DNA of 36,766 nt from Deinococcus sp. Arct2-2 (GCF_004801315.1 NZ_SSNW01000058.1:1-36766), one strand, 5' to 3'. Shown: positions 24,570 through 32,738, counted from the first letter of the stretch. The notes: generated from the sequence alone by a model not told the origin. Translations and numbers: made by a program.

Positions 24570-25460
24570 ATGCCCACACCCCGGATTGCGCTTGTGACTG
24601 GAGCTTCAAGCGGCATTGGCCAAGCCACTGCTTTGGCGCTGCATGCCGCTGGCTTTCTGGTGTACGCCTCCGCCCGCCGCCTCTCCAGTCTGTCTGAACT
24701 CGCGCGGCAGGGTCTTGCCACCGTTCAGCTCGATGTCACCGAGGAGGGGTCGATGGTGAGAGCCCTTGACCAGATCAAAGCGGAGACCGGGACGGTGTCC
24801 GTCTTGGTCAACAACGCAGGGTATGGCCTGAATGGGCCACTGGAGGAACTCGCCCTGCCCGACGTTCGGGAAGAGTTTGAAACCAATGTCTTCGGCCTGC
24901 TGCGCCTCAGCCAATTGGTGCTGCCAGACATGCGGGCGCAGGGCTGGGGGCGCATCATTCACGTCGGCTCGGTGGGGGGCAGCTTTACAGCCCCCGGCGC
25001 GGGGGCCTACCACGCCAGCAAGTATGCGGTTGAGGCGTTAAGTGATGCCATGCGCTACGAGGTGCAGTCCTTCGGCGTCGATGTCGTGCTGATCAAGCCC
25101 ACCGGGGTACACAGCGCGTTTGTGGGCAAAATCAATGCCAGCTTGCCTCAAACCGGAGCCAAGAGTCCTTACGCGACCTTCAAAGCCAATATGGAGCGCG
25201 CGACAACCCAGATGTTTGCGGGCCGTGCTCCAGGGATCATCCAGCCTGAACAGGTGGCCCGCAGCATTGTGCAGGCCGCAACCACACGGCGGCCGCGAAC
25301 TCGCTACCTGGTGGGGACGAGCGCCCACGTGTATTTGGGGTTGCGCCGCCTGGTCAGCGACCGGATGTGGGATCGACTGATGACCCTGCAGTTTCCGATG
25401 ACCGATCGGCGAACACGGTCATGGATGGCTGGGGGAACCAGCCCGCGTCCCCGGCCATGA
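24570..25460 (+). CDS. Classical SDR-family oxidoreductase
   Basis: A 296-residue short-chain dehydrogenase/reductase with a complete active site. The dinucleotide motif is TGASSGIG (10-17), NNAG is at 81-84, S134 is in HVGSVGG, and Y147-HAS-K151 follows. An arginine pair after the second strand (ASARR, 34-38) favours NADP(H). It reduces or oxidises an alcohol/carbonyl substrate that cannot be named. ATG 24570 is chosen because GAGGAG lies six bases upstream; a longer frame from 24522 starts before any ribosome site. The C-terminal 90 residues match longer members annotated as general oxidoreductases. It is regulated by the adjacent divergent TetR. Confidence 0.93.
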   Translation: MPTPRIALVTGASSGIGQATALALHAAGFLVYASARRLSSLSELARQGLATVQLDVTEEGSMVRALDQIKAETGTVSVLVNNAGYGLNGPLEELALPDVREEFETNVFGLLRLSQLVLPDMRAQGWGRIIHVGSVGGSFTAPGAGAYHASKYAVEALSDAMRYEVQSFGVDVVLIKPTGVHSAFVGKINASLPQTGAKSPYATFKANMERATTQMFAGRAPGIIQPEQVARSIVQAATTRRPRTRYLVGTSAHVYLGLRRLVSDRMWDRLMTLQFPMTDRRTRSWMAGGTSPRPRP

Positions 25461-25961
25461 GAGTTTCCCCTCACGTTTGTCACGTGTTGCGTTGATTACG
25501 CCAAACAATGTCCATGACGATGTTTGTGCTCAACCAAAGGGCGTGAGCAGTGGTACAGCAGGACTGACCTGACGCGCGAGACGCCGGAGCACACCAGTGC
25601 GTTGAGCAACAACCAGCAGAAAAGCCGTTCGTTGGGGACGTTGTTCCGTGAGCTGCCGCCTCTGCTGTGATGGTGGCTCTCCTCTGGTGCGATGCGCCGT
25701 TCCGCAGCGTCTTGCCATGTCATGTCCTTTCCCTATCGCAGCCTGCAGAGGAGGGCTGGAACGTGACCCCCTTCCCGTGGACGAAATCGTTGCTGACCGA
25801 AGTTCTGAAGCGGCTTATCAGAGAGGAGTGAGCGTAGGACTCATCGCTGTTCCGCTCCCAGGCCAGGAGCCGCTCGCTCGAGGCTCTACTTGTTCTCTCC
25901 CCACTGGCGGCCCCTGTCGGCTCTGCGGTCATGCTCTGGCTTGCTGGGTCAGCGAGCCCGC
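25461..25961. other. 500-base intergenic stretch
   Basis: No frame shows steady coding character. Open segments on both strands are short and overlap. There is no ribosome site with a matching frame, no intrinsic terminator and no insertion-sequence end that I can recognise. A 15-base string at 25634-25648 also occurs at 16959-16973, which is within chance for a window this size. Confidence 0.35.
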
Positions 25962-26515
25962 TCAGACGGCCCGGTTCGCAGGTTCTACGCCTAACCGTTC
26001 GATCACAGCGGCCAGCTGAGCCCGAACCGCAGGATCGGCAATGGCACCGTCGTCTCCCATCAGGCGGCGCTCCACAGGAAGACGCATGCACGCGTCTTCG
26101 ACGATCACTGACCCGGTATACCCCAACACCTTGCGCAGGGCGGCATGGGCGCCCATGGCCCCTGTGGGCGCACCGGAGCTGGCTGCATTGATCCAGGCGA
26201 CCGGCTGACCGTCCATCTCTCCGTCTCCGACGGTCCAGTCCAGGAGGTTCTTGAACGAGCCGGGCAGGCTCATTCGGGTGTCGAGAACACCACCGCGTCT
26301 GCGGTTCCGATCTGTGCGCGGAGGGCAGCCACCTCTGGAGGCAAGGGGTCGCGGTCGTCGTCGGGATTGAAATGCGGCAGGCGGGCCAGGCCCAGATACA
26401 TGACCGCATGCACCCCTTCTGGGACGACTTGCTGCAGGGTCGTGAGCACCGCCGTGTTGGTAGAAGCAGTACGAATACTGCCGGAGATCAGCAGCACCTG
26501 AAGCGGTCTGGCCAT
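25962..26515 (-). pseudogene. NADPH-dependent FMN reductase paralogue, frameshifted
   Basis: From ATG 26515 the protein begins MARPLQVLLISGSIRTASTN and matches the intact reductase at 11896 through VVFSTPE. There the frame meets TGA. The next residues of the intact protein (SLPGSFKNLLDW onward) continue in another frame from about 26270 to the stop at 25962, ending RLGVEPANRAV. Compared with the intact copy, about seven bases are missing in the codons for YAGS, part of the flavin-binding motif. The rest of the C-terminal half is well preserved (QPVAWINAASSGAPTGAMGA), so the lesion is recent. A restart at ATG 26272 could make only the C-terminal half, without the FMN phosphate loop. Confidence 0.88.
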
Positions 26516-26520
26516 GCGGT

Positions 26521-26793
26521 TCAGCTGACTGGCTCAGGCGAACCCGCACGGCGCGGGCAGTCACGGGGTTCCTTCCACAAAGAAGTCATACCTTCCAGTT
26601 GCTCGGCGGGCCAGCGAGAACCACGGTGGTGACTGCTCAGGTGGTCGCGGTCGCCTGTCCGGAGGGAAAAGCGGGCGGCCACAGCTTGATCGTCGCCGGG
26701 CTGCAAACCTTTAAGTTTCAGCGTTTCAATGGTGGCAAGCTCGGGGGGATGGGTGTGCTGGGTCAGGACCTTGTCTCTAGGCATCTGGGCCAC
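26521..26793 (-). CDS. Possible small protein upstream of the reductase pseudogene
   Basis: A 90-codon frame ending five bases before the reductase start, with GC-biased third positions and a sensible composition (MPRDKVLTQHTHPPELATIE from the internal ATG 26784). It may begin at GTG 26793 or ATG 26784; neither has a Shine-Dalgarno. The close spacing suggests a shared transcript with the reductase. No family is recognised, and it could be the remnant of a longer gene. Confidence 0.35.
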   Translation of the reverse strand: MAQMPRDKVLTQHTHPPELATIETLKLKGLQPGDDQAVAARFSLRTGDRDHLSSHHRGSRWPAEQLEGMTSLWKEPRDCPRRAGSPEPVS

Positions 26794-26899
26794 TCTTGCG
26801 CCGGCTGCAGCGCGCCCCCAGGCAGAGCTGGGAACAGGGCTGAAGGCGGTCGAACAGGCTCTGGATACCCACGCGAGGAGCTGTTCTATTGATAGCGGC

Positions 26900-27754
26900 T
26901 CAAGGTAGAGTTGCTGCCAGCCTGACCGGACTGGCTTTCGGCGTCACGACGTCCAGGGTGCTCAGCCGGGAGGCAGACTCGGGGTCGTGGGTGGGCAGGT
27001 AGACCAGGGGCCGTTCAGCAGCCAGCAGACGAATCCGCTGAAGGGTGTTCTGCGCTTGACCTTCATCCGGACTGACGCCGTCCACCTGCCCCACGAGCAG
27101 CGCGTCCTGCGTGTAGGAGGTATCGCCAGCCAGGAAGATATTTACGTCGCCTTTGATCACCACGGACAGATGATGTGGCGTATGGCCAGGGGTCTGCACC
27201 GCCACCACGTCCCCTGACCGCGTCAGGGGTGCGGTGGACTCAAAGGGGCCAAGTGGCTGTCCTTGCCACGACAGGCCTTGTGGGTCGAACCCGGTTCCCC
27301 ACTGGCCGGGCAGGTAGCCCTGAAGCCGACCGGACAAACCTTGAGCCGCCTGCAGTTCGCCTGCATGGACGACGGTGGGCCGGCCGGCCACGTGCGGCAA
27401 CCCCGCCCCATGATCCATGTGCAGGTGCGTGACGACGACCTTGGCCACGTCGCTCGTCCCGATGCCTAGGGCGCGCAGTTGCGGCCCAAGTTCCTCACGC
27501 GCTTCGACCCGGAAGCGGACGTCGAAGCGGTGGTACGGGTGCCACGACCTCAGGTGGGCGTCCCCCGAGGCAGAGCCGGTGTCCACCACGATCACCCCCT
27601 CCTCGTGCTCGATGGCCCAGGCGTAGGTCGGCAACCAGTCCGTCCAGGTGGAATCGAGAAACGGGCGAACGCGGCGGGCGAGACCGTGACCGACGCCGAT
27701 CTGCTGAGCACGTTTGATCTGGACGAACCCGGTACGAAGTGCGTGGATCTGCAT
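26900..27754 (-). CDS. MBL-fold metallo-hydrolase, lactonase-like (second copy)
   Basis: A 284-residue metallo-beta-lactamase-fold protein. The metal ligands are complete: H110-x-H112-x-D114-H115 (VTHLHMDHGAG), H191 (QTPGHTPHHLSV), D211 (FLAGDTSYTQD) and H256 (YLPTHDPES). It is related to, but clearly diverged from, the protein encoded at 18550, sharing the same motif spacing and the AGD and P-[ST]-HDP blocks. Likely substrates are lactones or similar esters. The start is ATG 27754 with GGAGG seven bases upstream; the open frame extends further but overlaps the divergent regulator gene. The regulator starts only 40 bases away, so the two share one control region. Confidence 0.9.
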   Translation of the reverse strand: MQIHALRTGFVQIKRAQQIGVGHGLARRVRPFLDSTWTDWLPTYAWAIEHEEGVIVVDTGSASGDAHLRSWHPYHRFDVRFRVEAREELGPQLRALGIGTSDVAKVVVTHLHMDHGAGLPHVAGRPTVVHAGELQAAQGLSGRLQGYLPGQWGTGFDPQGLSWQGQPLGPFESTAPLTRSGDVVAVQTPGHTPHHLSVVIKGDVNIFLAGDTSYTQDALLVGQVDGVSPDEGQAQNTLQRIRLLAAERPLVYLPTHDPESASRLSTLDVVTPKASPVRLAATLP

Positions 27755-27771
27755 GTGAAACCTCCCCCGCC

Positions 27772-27787
27772 AGCTTCGCGCTAAGCT
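27772..27787. promoter_or_regulatory. Inverted repeat over a leaderless promoter
   Basis: AGCTT (27772-27776), six bases, AAGCT (27783-27787). The right arm overlaps TAAGCT (27782-27787), a -10 box seven bases before the regulator ATG at 27795. It also lies 18 bases upstream of the metallo-hydrolase start on the other strand. Its position suits autoregulation by the ArsR-like protein. Confidence 0.45.
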
Positions 27788-27794
27788 ACTGCAA

Positions 27795-28472
27795 ATGCCT
27801 CCCGACGTTCGCAGTAGCCCGACCTTGCACGTCTGTGAAACCGTACAGGCTGGGCTGCTGTTCGACGACCGCGTCCGGCGTGTTCTGGCCCCCTTTGTCG
27901 GCCAGGCCTGCAGCGCGAGCCGAGCGGCAGACCGCCTGGGCATGCCGCTGAGTTCCCTGCTTTACCAGGTGCGCCGCCTGCTGAACGCGAAGCTGCTGAT
28001 TGTGGTCCGGGAGGAACGACGGGCCGGGCGGGCCGTGCGGCACTACCGCGCCGCTGCGGAGCGCTTCATCGTGCCGTACACCCTGACGCCCGCCGAAACG
28101 CCTGAGATGCTGCTGGCAGCGCAGCACGCCGGGCCGGACGCCCGGCTGCGCCGGCACCTCACACGGGCCGGACTGGAACTGCTGGAGCAGCAGGGGTTGG
28201 GGGGCGTCGGGGTGCAGGTGGTGCTGGACGGGCCACGCCTGGTGCTGCGGAACATGGTAGGACCGGACGCCGAGTGGAACTTTCTCGATCCGGGGGCACC
28301 AGCGATGGTGGACTACTGGCTGGAGGACGTGCATCTGGAGTTCGAAGAGGCCAAGGCGCTTCAGGCGGAGCTCTGTGAATTGGTGGCGCGGTACAAGGAG
28401 CGCCAGGAGACGCGGGGTGGGCAAACCTACGTGCTGCGCCTCGCCCTGGCACCGCAGCACTCCGGGGATTGA
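27795..28472 (+). CDS. ArsR-like winged-helix regulator
   Basis: A 225-residue protein with an N-terminal winged helix at about residues 20-95: VLAPFVGQACSASRAADRLG followed by MPLSSLLYQVRRLLNAKLLI and a wing VREERRAGRAVRHYRA. The C-terminal 120 residues form a separate domain with WNFLDPGAPAMVDYWLEDVH and a charged helix, resembling effector domains in HTH_20-type ArsR relatives. No metal-binding cysteines are evident, so it is not a classical metal sensor. ATG 27795 lacks a Shine-Dalgarno but has a leaderless -10 box. It is divergent from the metallo-hydrolase gene and is its likely regulator. Confidence 0.85.
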   Translation: MPPDVRSSPTLHVCETVQAGLLFDDRVRRVLAPFVGQACSASRAADRLGMPLSSLLYQVRRLLNAKLLIVVREERRAGRAVRHYRAAAERFIVPYTLTPAETPEMLLAAQHAGPDARLRRHLTRAGLELLEQQGLGGVGVQVVLDGPRLVLRNMVGPDAEWNFLDPGAPAMVDYWLEDVHLEFEEAKALQAELCELVARYKERQETRGGQTYVLRLALAPQHSGD

Positions 28473-28624
28473 GGGTTCGGTCAGGACTGGAATGAACCCA
28501 AAGTACCGGGCCAGCGGGTGTCGTCAACAGCGGTGAGCTCAGGCAAGTCATGACGAATGGCTGACGTCTTGGGTGGATCCCCCCTGCCAGCGCGGAAAAA
28601 CCACAGGTTCAGAAACGCTGGCCT

Positions 28625-28643
28625 GACCCGCCGCGCCTAGCAT
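28625..28643 (+). promoter_or_regulatory. Leaderless promoter with shared 16-base element (copy 1)
   Basis: GACCCGCCGCGCCTAG (28625-28640) runs into the -10 box TAGCAT (28638-28643), which lies six bases before the ATG at 28650. The identical 16 bases stand in the same place before the VOC gene (30016-30031). No separate -35 is evident, so the GC-rich element may replace it. Confidence 0.5.
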
Positions 28644-28649
28644 CAGCCT

Positions 28650-29261
28650 ATGAAGCTCCTCCGTTCTCTCTTGGCTTTGGGCCTGATTCCCTTAATTTAC
28701 GGCCCCGCACAGGCCGTTGGCATCGCAGGTAAGGTCAGCAACGCTCCCGCTCTGGCCCGCGCCTTCGGTTCCGAAAACGTGCGAATCCTGCTGACCAGCT
28801 TGGCGCAGGGCCGCATCGTGGGGTTGGGCACGCTGGCCGGGAGCGGCTTTGAACTCCAAATCCCAGATTCGTTCAAGCCGCCTGTGCAGCCCGCCGACTT
28901 TTGCCCCGGCGTGCGGAGTGTGCCCAGCGAGCCGCGCACCTACACCGCCGAAAGCCTGATGGTGTATCAGGCAGGCCGCAATCTGGCCGCGCTGCTGACT
29001 CAAGCCGATCATCCCACCGAACCCACCCGCCGCAGCCAGTGGATGTACAGCGATAGGGCCGCCAATGTTGCTGGGCGCTGCACAGGCCTGAACACCAGTT
29101 ATAACCTGACCCTCCGCAAGGGTTGGAACGCTGTGATGACCGTGAGTGAACCGGGCAGCTTCGTGATCCGCAACGCCACGCCGGGGCTGCCGTACTGGCT
29201 GCAAAACCCGCCCATTGCCGGGGCGCGGCAGGTGTTCCCCACCGTGTTTGACGGGAAGTAA
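28650..29261 (+). CDS. Exported hypothetical protein
   Basis: A 203-residue protein with a typical signal peptide (MKLLRSLLALGLIPLIYGPA, cleavage probably at AQA-VG). The mature part has two cysteines (about residues 84 and 143), which could form a disulfide. It begins like a carboxypeptidase-regulatory or beta-sandwich domain (VGIAGKVSNAPALA, then LAQGRIVGLGTLAGSGFELQ), a pattern of short repeated strands seen in several Deinococcus secreted proteins. I do not recognise a named family. Translation is probably leaderless, from the promoter at 28625-28643. No gene follows closely. Confidence 0.75.
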   Translation: MKLLRSLLALGLIPLIYGPAQAVGIAGKVSNAPALARAFGSENVRILLTSLAQGRIVGLGTLAGSGFELQIPDSFKPPVQPADFCPGVRSVPSEPRTYTAESLMVYQAGRNLAALLTQADHPTEPTRRSQWMYSDRAANVAGRCTGLNTSYNLTLRKGWNAVMTVSEPGSFVIRNATPGLPYWLQNPPIAGARQVFPTVFDGK

Positions 29262-29507
29262 GCACCACTCTGTCGGCAGAGAATATGGTGTGCAGGCTGC
29301 TCCGCGTCAAAGAGTGTTGCGCCTGACCTTGAGAGCCTGGAGCCCACTGTGTTGAACGATCTTGAAAGATCAGACTTGTCCACAGAGTGACAGTGCGCTG
29401 TCAGACTCATCGTCTTTGTCATCATGATCCAGGTGGTGCGGCACGTCGGCGGTGGCGAAAGCCTGCCCCGGAAGCAGGGGCGGGGATGACCCTTGAGGGG
29501 ACGCTGG

Positions 29508-29551
29508 GCCTGGGCGCTGCGGAGCCGACGGCGGTACGGCGGCGCCCAGGC
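29508..29551. repeat. Inverted repeat in the AraC gene leader
   Basis: GCCTGGGCGC (29508-29517) pairs perfectly with GCGCCCAGGC (29542-29551) around 24 bases, ending 36 bases before the AraC-type start. A smaller CCTGC/GCAGG hairpin precedes it near 29462-29478. The region may be a structured leader or a dispersed repeat. The remaining gap from 29262 holds no supported gene, only a GATCTT-GA-AAGATC palindrome at 29358-29371. Confidence 0.4.
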
Positions 29552-29587
29552 TTGATCCGGGTCTCCGGAAGGACGACACTGAGCGGC

Positions 29588-30031
29588 ATGACCCCGCCCC
29601 TTGCTGTCTCTCCACATCTGCGCGAATTGGCGCGGCTGCGGCGGGTGCGTGACTGGATCGACCGGGACTTTGCTCAGCCGCTGGACGTTGAGGGCCTGGC
29701 CCACAGCGTGAACATGTCCGCCGGGCACCTGAGCCGCCAATTCCGGCTGACCTACGGGGAGTCGCCCTACAGCTACCTGATGACGCGGCGCATCGAGCGG
29801 GCCATGGCCCTCCTGCGCCGGGGCGACCTCAGCGTCACTGACGTCTGCTTCGAGGTGGGTTGCTCATCCCTGGGCACTTTCAGCACCCGCTTCACGGAGG
29901 TGGTGGGGATGCCGCCCAGCGCTTACCGGCTGCACGCCGCAGGCCAGACGGTGGAGCTGCCGCCCTGCGTGGCCAAGCAGGTGACGAAACCGGTCAGGAA
30001 TCGAGAAGCGCCCCAGACCCGCCGCGCCTAG
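29588..30031 (+). CDS. AraC-family DNA-binding regulator, short form
   Basis: From ATG 29588 a 147-residue protein that is almost only the two-helix-turn-helix AraC domain (about residues 18-118): LDVEGLAHSVNMSAGHLSRQ, then RRGDLSVTDVCFEVGCSSLG and FSTRFTEVVGMPPSAYR, the family signature. No sensor domain precedes it; the longer frame back to 29387 is basic, low-complexity and overlaps the hairpin region, so I reject it. Short AraC proteins of this kind are commonly found directly ahead of a VOC-family gene, as here (10 bases apart). Its stop codon TAG is part of the VOC gene's -10 box. It probably activates that neighbour. Confidence 0.88.
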   Translation: MTPPLAVSPHLRELARLRRVRDWIDRDFAQPLDVEGLAHSVNMSAGHLSRQFRLTYGESPYSYLMTRRIERAMALLRRGDLSVTDVCFEVGCSSLGTFSTRFTEVVGMPPSAYRLHAAGQTVELPPCVAKQVTKPVRNREAPQTRRA

Positions 30032-30034
30032 AGT
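30016..30034 (+). promoter_or_regulatory. Leaderless promoter with shared 16-base element (copy 2)
   Basis: GACCCGCCGCGCCTAG (30016-30031) includes the last codons and stop of the AraC gene and leads into TAGAGT (30029-30034), seven bases before the VOC ATG at 30042. It is identical to the element before 28650, so the same factor or sigma context may read both. Confidence 0.5.
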
Positions 30035-30041
30035 AAGCGCC

Positions 30042-30476
30042 ATGACCCTCACCCTGCACCAGACATTCTTGCCGCACACCGATCCCGCCGCCGCCCTGGC
30101 CTTCTACCGCGACGCCCTGGGCTTCACCGTGCTTAACGATGTCGGCTACAACGGCCTGCACTGGATCACGGTGGGCCCCGCAGATCAGTCGAGCGCCTCC
30201 ATCGTGCTGTTTCCGCCTCAGGCCACCCCGGGCCTGACCGACGACGAGCGCCGCACCATCGCCGAGCTGATGGCCAAAGGCAGTTACGCCACAATTATCC
30301 TCGCCACCAACGACTTAGACGGCACCTTTGACCGGATCCAGGCCAGCAGCGCGGAAGTGGTTCAGGAACCCACCCTCCAGCCGTATGGGGTGCGGGATTG
30401 TGCCTTCCGGGATCCCGCAGGAAATTTGGTGCGCATCCAAGAGGTCTCTCTGTCCCCCCATGGAAACCGGGCTTAA
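30042..30476 (+). CDS. VOC (glyoxalase/dioxygenase-fold) family protein
   Basis: A 144-residue vicinal-oxygen-chelate protein with paired beta-alpha-beta-beta-beta modules. It opens HQTFLPHTDPAAALAFYRDA and LGFTVLNDVGY, and closes with YGVRDCAFRDPAGNLVRIQE, the diagnostic end motif. The usual first metal histidine region and the late glutamate (in VRIQE) are present, so metal binding is possible. Members act as glyoxalases, dioxygenases or resistance proteins, so the substrate cannot be named. It follows the AraC-type regulator by 10 bases, a widespread gene pair, and has its own leaderless promoter overlapping the AraC stop. Confidence 0.9.
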   Translation: MTLTLHQTFLPHTDPAAALAFYRDALGFTVLNDVGYNGLHWITVGPADQSSASIVLFPPQATPGLTDDERRTIAELMAKGSYATIILATNDLDGTFDRIQASSAEVVQEPTLQPYGVRDCAFRDPAGNLVRIQEVSLSPHGNRA

Positions 30477-30764
30477 GGAGGGCCGCTCGCGCCTGCGCCA
30501 GGCCCGCCGCTTCACAGCATTCACAGGGCGGTGGGGCAGACGGATGTTCAAGTGCGGAGCCAGGGTGTCCGCAGGCAGTCGGGCGGGGTTGAAGCTCGTC
30601 CCAGACTGTGATCTCGCCCTTGATTCTGCCGCACTACACCGTTCGCCTTGACGGGGCGTGGACTGAGGGCTCGGGCACAGCCTTCCTTTTGACCTTGGGC
30701 CTGGATCACCTCTTGGCGTGGAGCGGCTCTGGACAGGTGCGGCCGATGAGTGGAACACTGGAGC

Positions 30765-31154
30765 ATGAACCCGTCCGAGTCTGACGAGCGGCGCTGGTAC
30801 ACCGACCTCCTTCGCAATGTCGTCGGCCCCATGGCCCTCACCATGCAGGCGACGATGCGTCAGGGCATTTCGACGCACCTCACGCCACCGACCAAAAAGC
30901 AGCTGGTGGCCAGCTTTGAACTCTACGTCAACCCGGAAAGTCACACCTCAGCCAACTACTTGGTGCAGCGCGACGCGCTCGGCTGGGCTGTAGAACGCCT
31001 CATGTACACCAACGGGCCGGACGGCTTGCAGCGCTGTCCAGTCCCCCGAATGACGTTCGAACTGCTGCCAGACGAGGCCTTCTTTCTGGATCAGTTGCGC
31101 GACTTCGTTGAGCACGAACTGACGCAGGGCATTCTCAGGCCAGACTCAGTCTAG
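30765..31154 (+). CDS. Hypothetical soluble protein (129 aa)
   Basis: A 129-residue, mainly helical protein beginning MNPSESDERRWYTDLLRNVV. It contains a stretch with beta character in the middle (QLVASFELYVNPESHTSANY) and an acidic C-terminus. Codon usage is typical of true genes here. The start could be ATG 30765 or GTG 30750, both without a good ribosome site. I do not recognise a family. The 288 bases before it contain no supported gene. Confidence 0.55.
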   Translation: MNPSESDERRWYTDLLRNVVGPMALTMQATMRQGISTHLTPPTKKQLVASFELYVNPESHTSANYLVQRDALGWAVERLMYTNGPDGLQRCPVPRMTFELLPDEAFFLDQLRDFVEHELTQGILRPDSV

Positions 31155-31290
31155 GGCCTGCCTGGTCTGGCGCCACGCCGACCTCTTCACCGCTGCTGTT
31201 TTTTCGAGGCACGGGAGATCCCTGCCTTGGGGTGGGCGAGGCAGCGTCAGGATCACCATCTGCGGCGCGAGGTCATGCCACGCTAGAGCC

Positions 31291-31530
31291 GTGAGCCGCG
31301 TCCAAATTTCGCTGAAGGAAGCGCTCGTCGATATGCCCTCTTGGGCGCTCCCGACCGTGGCGGCCCTGAAGGACCGCGGGGTTGAGGTCACCTGTTGGGC
31401 CGAGGAAGGACGCTGGGTGCTTCAGGGCACGCTCAAAGGCCAAACCCGCTGCACATCACCCACACAGGCGCTCAGTGGATGGAACATCGAGGAGCTTTGG
31501 GCCTTGATGAAGCCCCTGCTGGCCGAATAA
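31291..31530 (+). CDS. Small hypothetical protein (79 aa)
   Basis: A GTG-started 79-residue frame (MSRVQISLKEALVDMPSWAL) with two short strand-like segments (VEVTCWAEEGRWVLQGTLKG) and a helical end (LWALMKPLLAE). Codon bias supports it. TAGAGC lies immediately before the GTG, so the real start could be a little downstream, for example ATG 31333. No family is recognised. A minus-strand frame overlaps its last 75 bases. Confidence 0.45.
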   Translation: MSRVQISLKEALVDMPSWALPTVAALKDRGVEVTCWAEEGRWVLQGTLKGQTRCTSPTQALSGWNIEELWALMKPLLAE

Positions 31531-31758
31531 GCCCGGGCTGACCCACAGCGGCCAATGCCTGAAGGTGCCACTTCTGTGCGTGGGCCGTAGCTGTTGAGGC
31601 GCCAGGCATTCGGTGAGTTTGCCCTCACCCGGGCCCCGGCACGCAGGGTCAATCAGCATCTCGGCGTCCCGCTGGGTCAGGCCCTTTCGGGGCGGGGCGA
31701 CGGCGGATACGGTGGCGGTGGTGAGGAGGCAACGGGACGCCATTTCGGCATGGGTCAA
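31456..31758 (-). CDS. Doubtful minus-strand small protein
   Basis: A TTG at 31758 preceded by GAGGAG at eight to nine bases opens a 100-codon frame with GC-rich third positions (THAEMASRCLLTTATVSAVA at the start). It runs into the opposite-strand gene at 31291-31530, so one of the two is wrong, or the frame is a remnant whose true end lies near 31540. The terminator at 31793-31817 lies upstream and would not end this frame. Confidence 0.22.
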   Translation of the reverse strand: MTHAEMASRCLLTTATVSAVAPPRKGLTQRDAEMLIDPACRGPGEGKLTECLAPQQLRPTHRSGTFRHWPLWVSPGLFGQQGLHQGPKLLDVPSTERLCG

Positions 31759-31792
31759 GTGGGAACTCCTCCAGAGGTTGGATTCAGGGCAC

Positions 31793-31817
31793 AAAAAGCC
31801 CGCCACAGTCGGCGGGC
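31793..31817 (-). terminator. Rho-independent terminator
   Basis: On the minus strand GCCCGCC, a six-base loop, GGCGGGC, then five T residues. It lies 82 bases beyond the stop of the small gene at 31900-32127 and is the natural end of its transcript. Confidence 0.8.
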
Positions 31818-31899
31818 ACAACTTGAATGGTGTGGGATGCAGCTCCTGTACAGGTGAATCTGCCACCAGAACGTCATCCCTGAACAGGCTACTCAACCA

Positions 31900-32127
31900 T
31901 CACCGTGAACTCTCCGTCTCATCCTCTTGATCGTCGTGCTCCTGTGACAACTCCAACCGAATGATATGACTCGCGGAGAGGTGGTAAACCCACCCATTCT
32001 TCTCGAAGATCAAGACGCCCTTCTGGGTACTGAGCGCCTTCTGAGCTTCAGCGATGAATTCTTCACTGGGGGATTTGACCACGAGCTGTTCACTGTTCGT
32101 TTGGATGATGCGCAGTTTCGGTGTCAT
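31900..32127 (-). CDS. Small acidic hypothetical protein (75 aa)
   Basis: A 75-residue protein from ATG 32127 (MTPKLRIIQTNSEQLVVKSP) with alternating strands (GVLIFEKNGWVYHLSASHII) and a very acidic C-terminus (HDDQEDETESS). Base composition is more AT-rich than its neighbours, perhaps reflecting transfer. TAACCT five bases before the ATG fits a leaderless message. An intrinsic terminator follows at 31793-31817, so it forms a single-gene transcript. No family is recognised. Confidence 0.6.
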   Translation of the reverse strand: MTPKLRIIQTNSEQLVVKSPSEEFIAEAQKALSTQKGVLIFEKNGWVYHLSASHIIRLELSQEHDDQEDETESSR

Positions 32128-32738
32128 GGAAAAGGTTAACACGTTTTGTGAGAAATGATACTCTGCAGTTTGTGGCCTGTCACGATGCACACCACTTCTC
32201 CGCCTTCTCGCCGGCACACTTGACTGCTTGTCCATGATGCTTTTTGGCCATTGGATTCAGAGCACTTGCGGGAGTACTCCTGCTGATGACCGACTTGAAC
32301 GCAGCGTCTCGCCCTGGCAGGGACTGGAAGCCGAGCAGATGGCAAAACGCGCCCCTACCTCTCTGGCCGGAGGTGTCCACGTTCATCTCGGTGTCGTGGC
32401 GCAGCACGCCCCCAATTATGGGAGTCACTTCCAACGATGCGCAGGTGTTGAGCTGCGGGGAGAGGCACACCAAGTGTCGCTCGACGTGCCAGGAGAGCTT
32501 CCGGGGCTGCGCGACGCCGTATACCCCAGCTCTTCCGGCACCAGATGCTCACCTTTCACGACCGGCCAACAGCTGTCCGGCGCGCACATCCAGCTCCTGA
32601 GCGGCCCGGCCAGCAAGAAGAGCCTAGAGGTCTATCTGCACCTCTGGCTGGAAGTGGTGGAGGGGATGCCCACCAGCAGGCGGTCAAGCTGCTGGAGGGT
32701 AGACCTGCCGCCCCATACGGGGGGTATCCCCGCTCACC
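32128..32738. other. Gap without a supported gene
   Basis: A plus-strand frame from 32228 stays open for 202 codons but its residues are rich in serine, arginine and histidine without strand or helix pattern, and it runs antisense into the GNAT gene. Minus-strand frames are equally unconvincing. I see no hairpin with a T-run after the GNAT gene. Confidence 0.35.

Noticed and set aside
16959..25648. Shared 15-base string (GGGGACGTTGTTCCG) at 16959-16973 and 25634-25648
   Set aside because: A single 15-base match is expected by chance in a window of this size, and the flanks do not match.
27260..27310. A GGTCGAACCCGGTTC string resembling a tRNA T-arm
   Set aside because: It lies inside the metallo-hydrolase gene and no acceptor, D-arm or anticodon arm can be folded around it.
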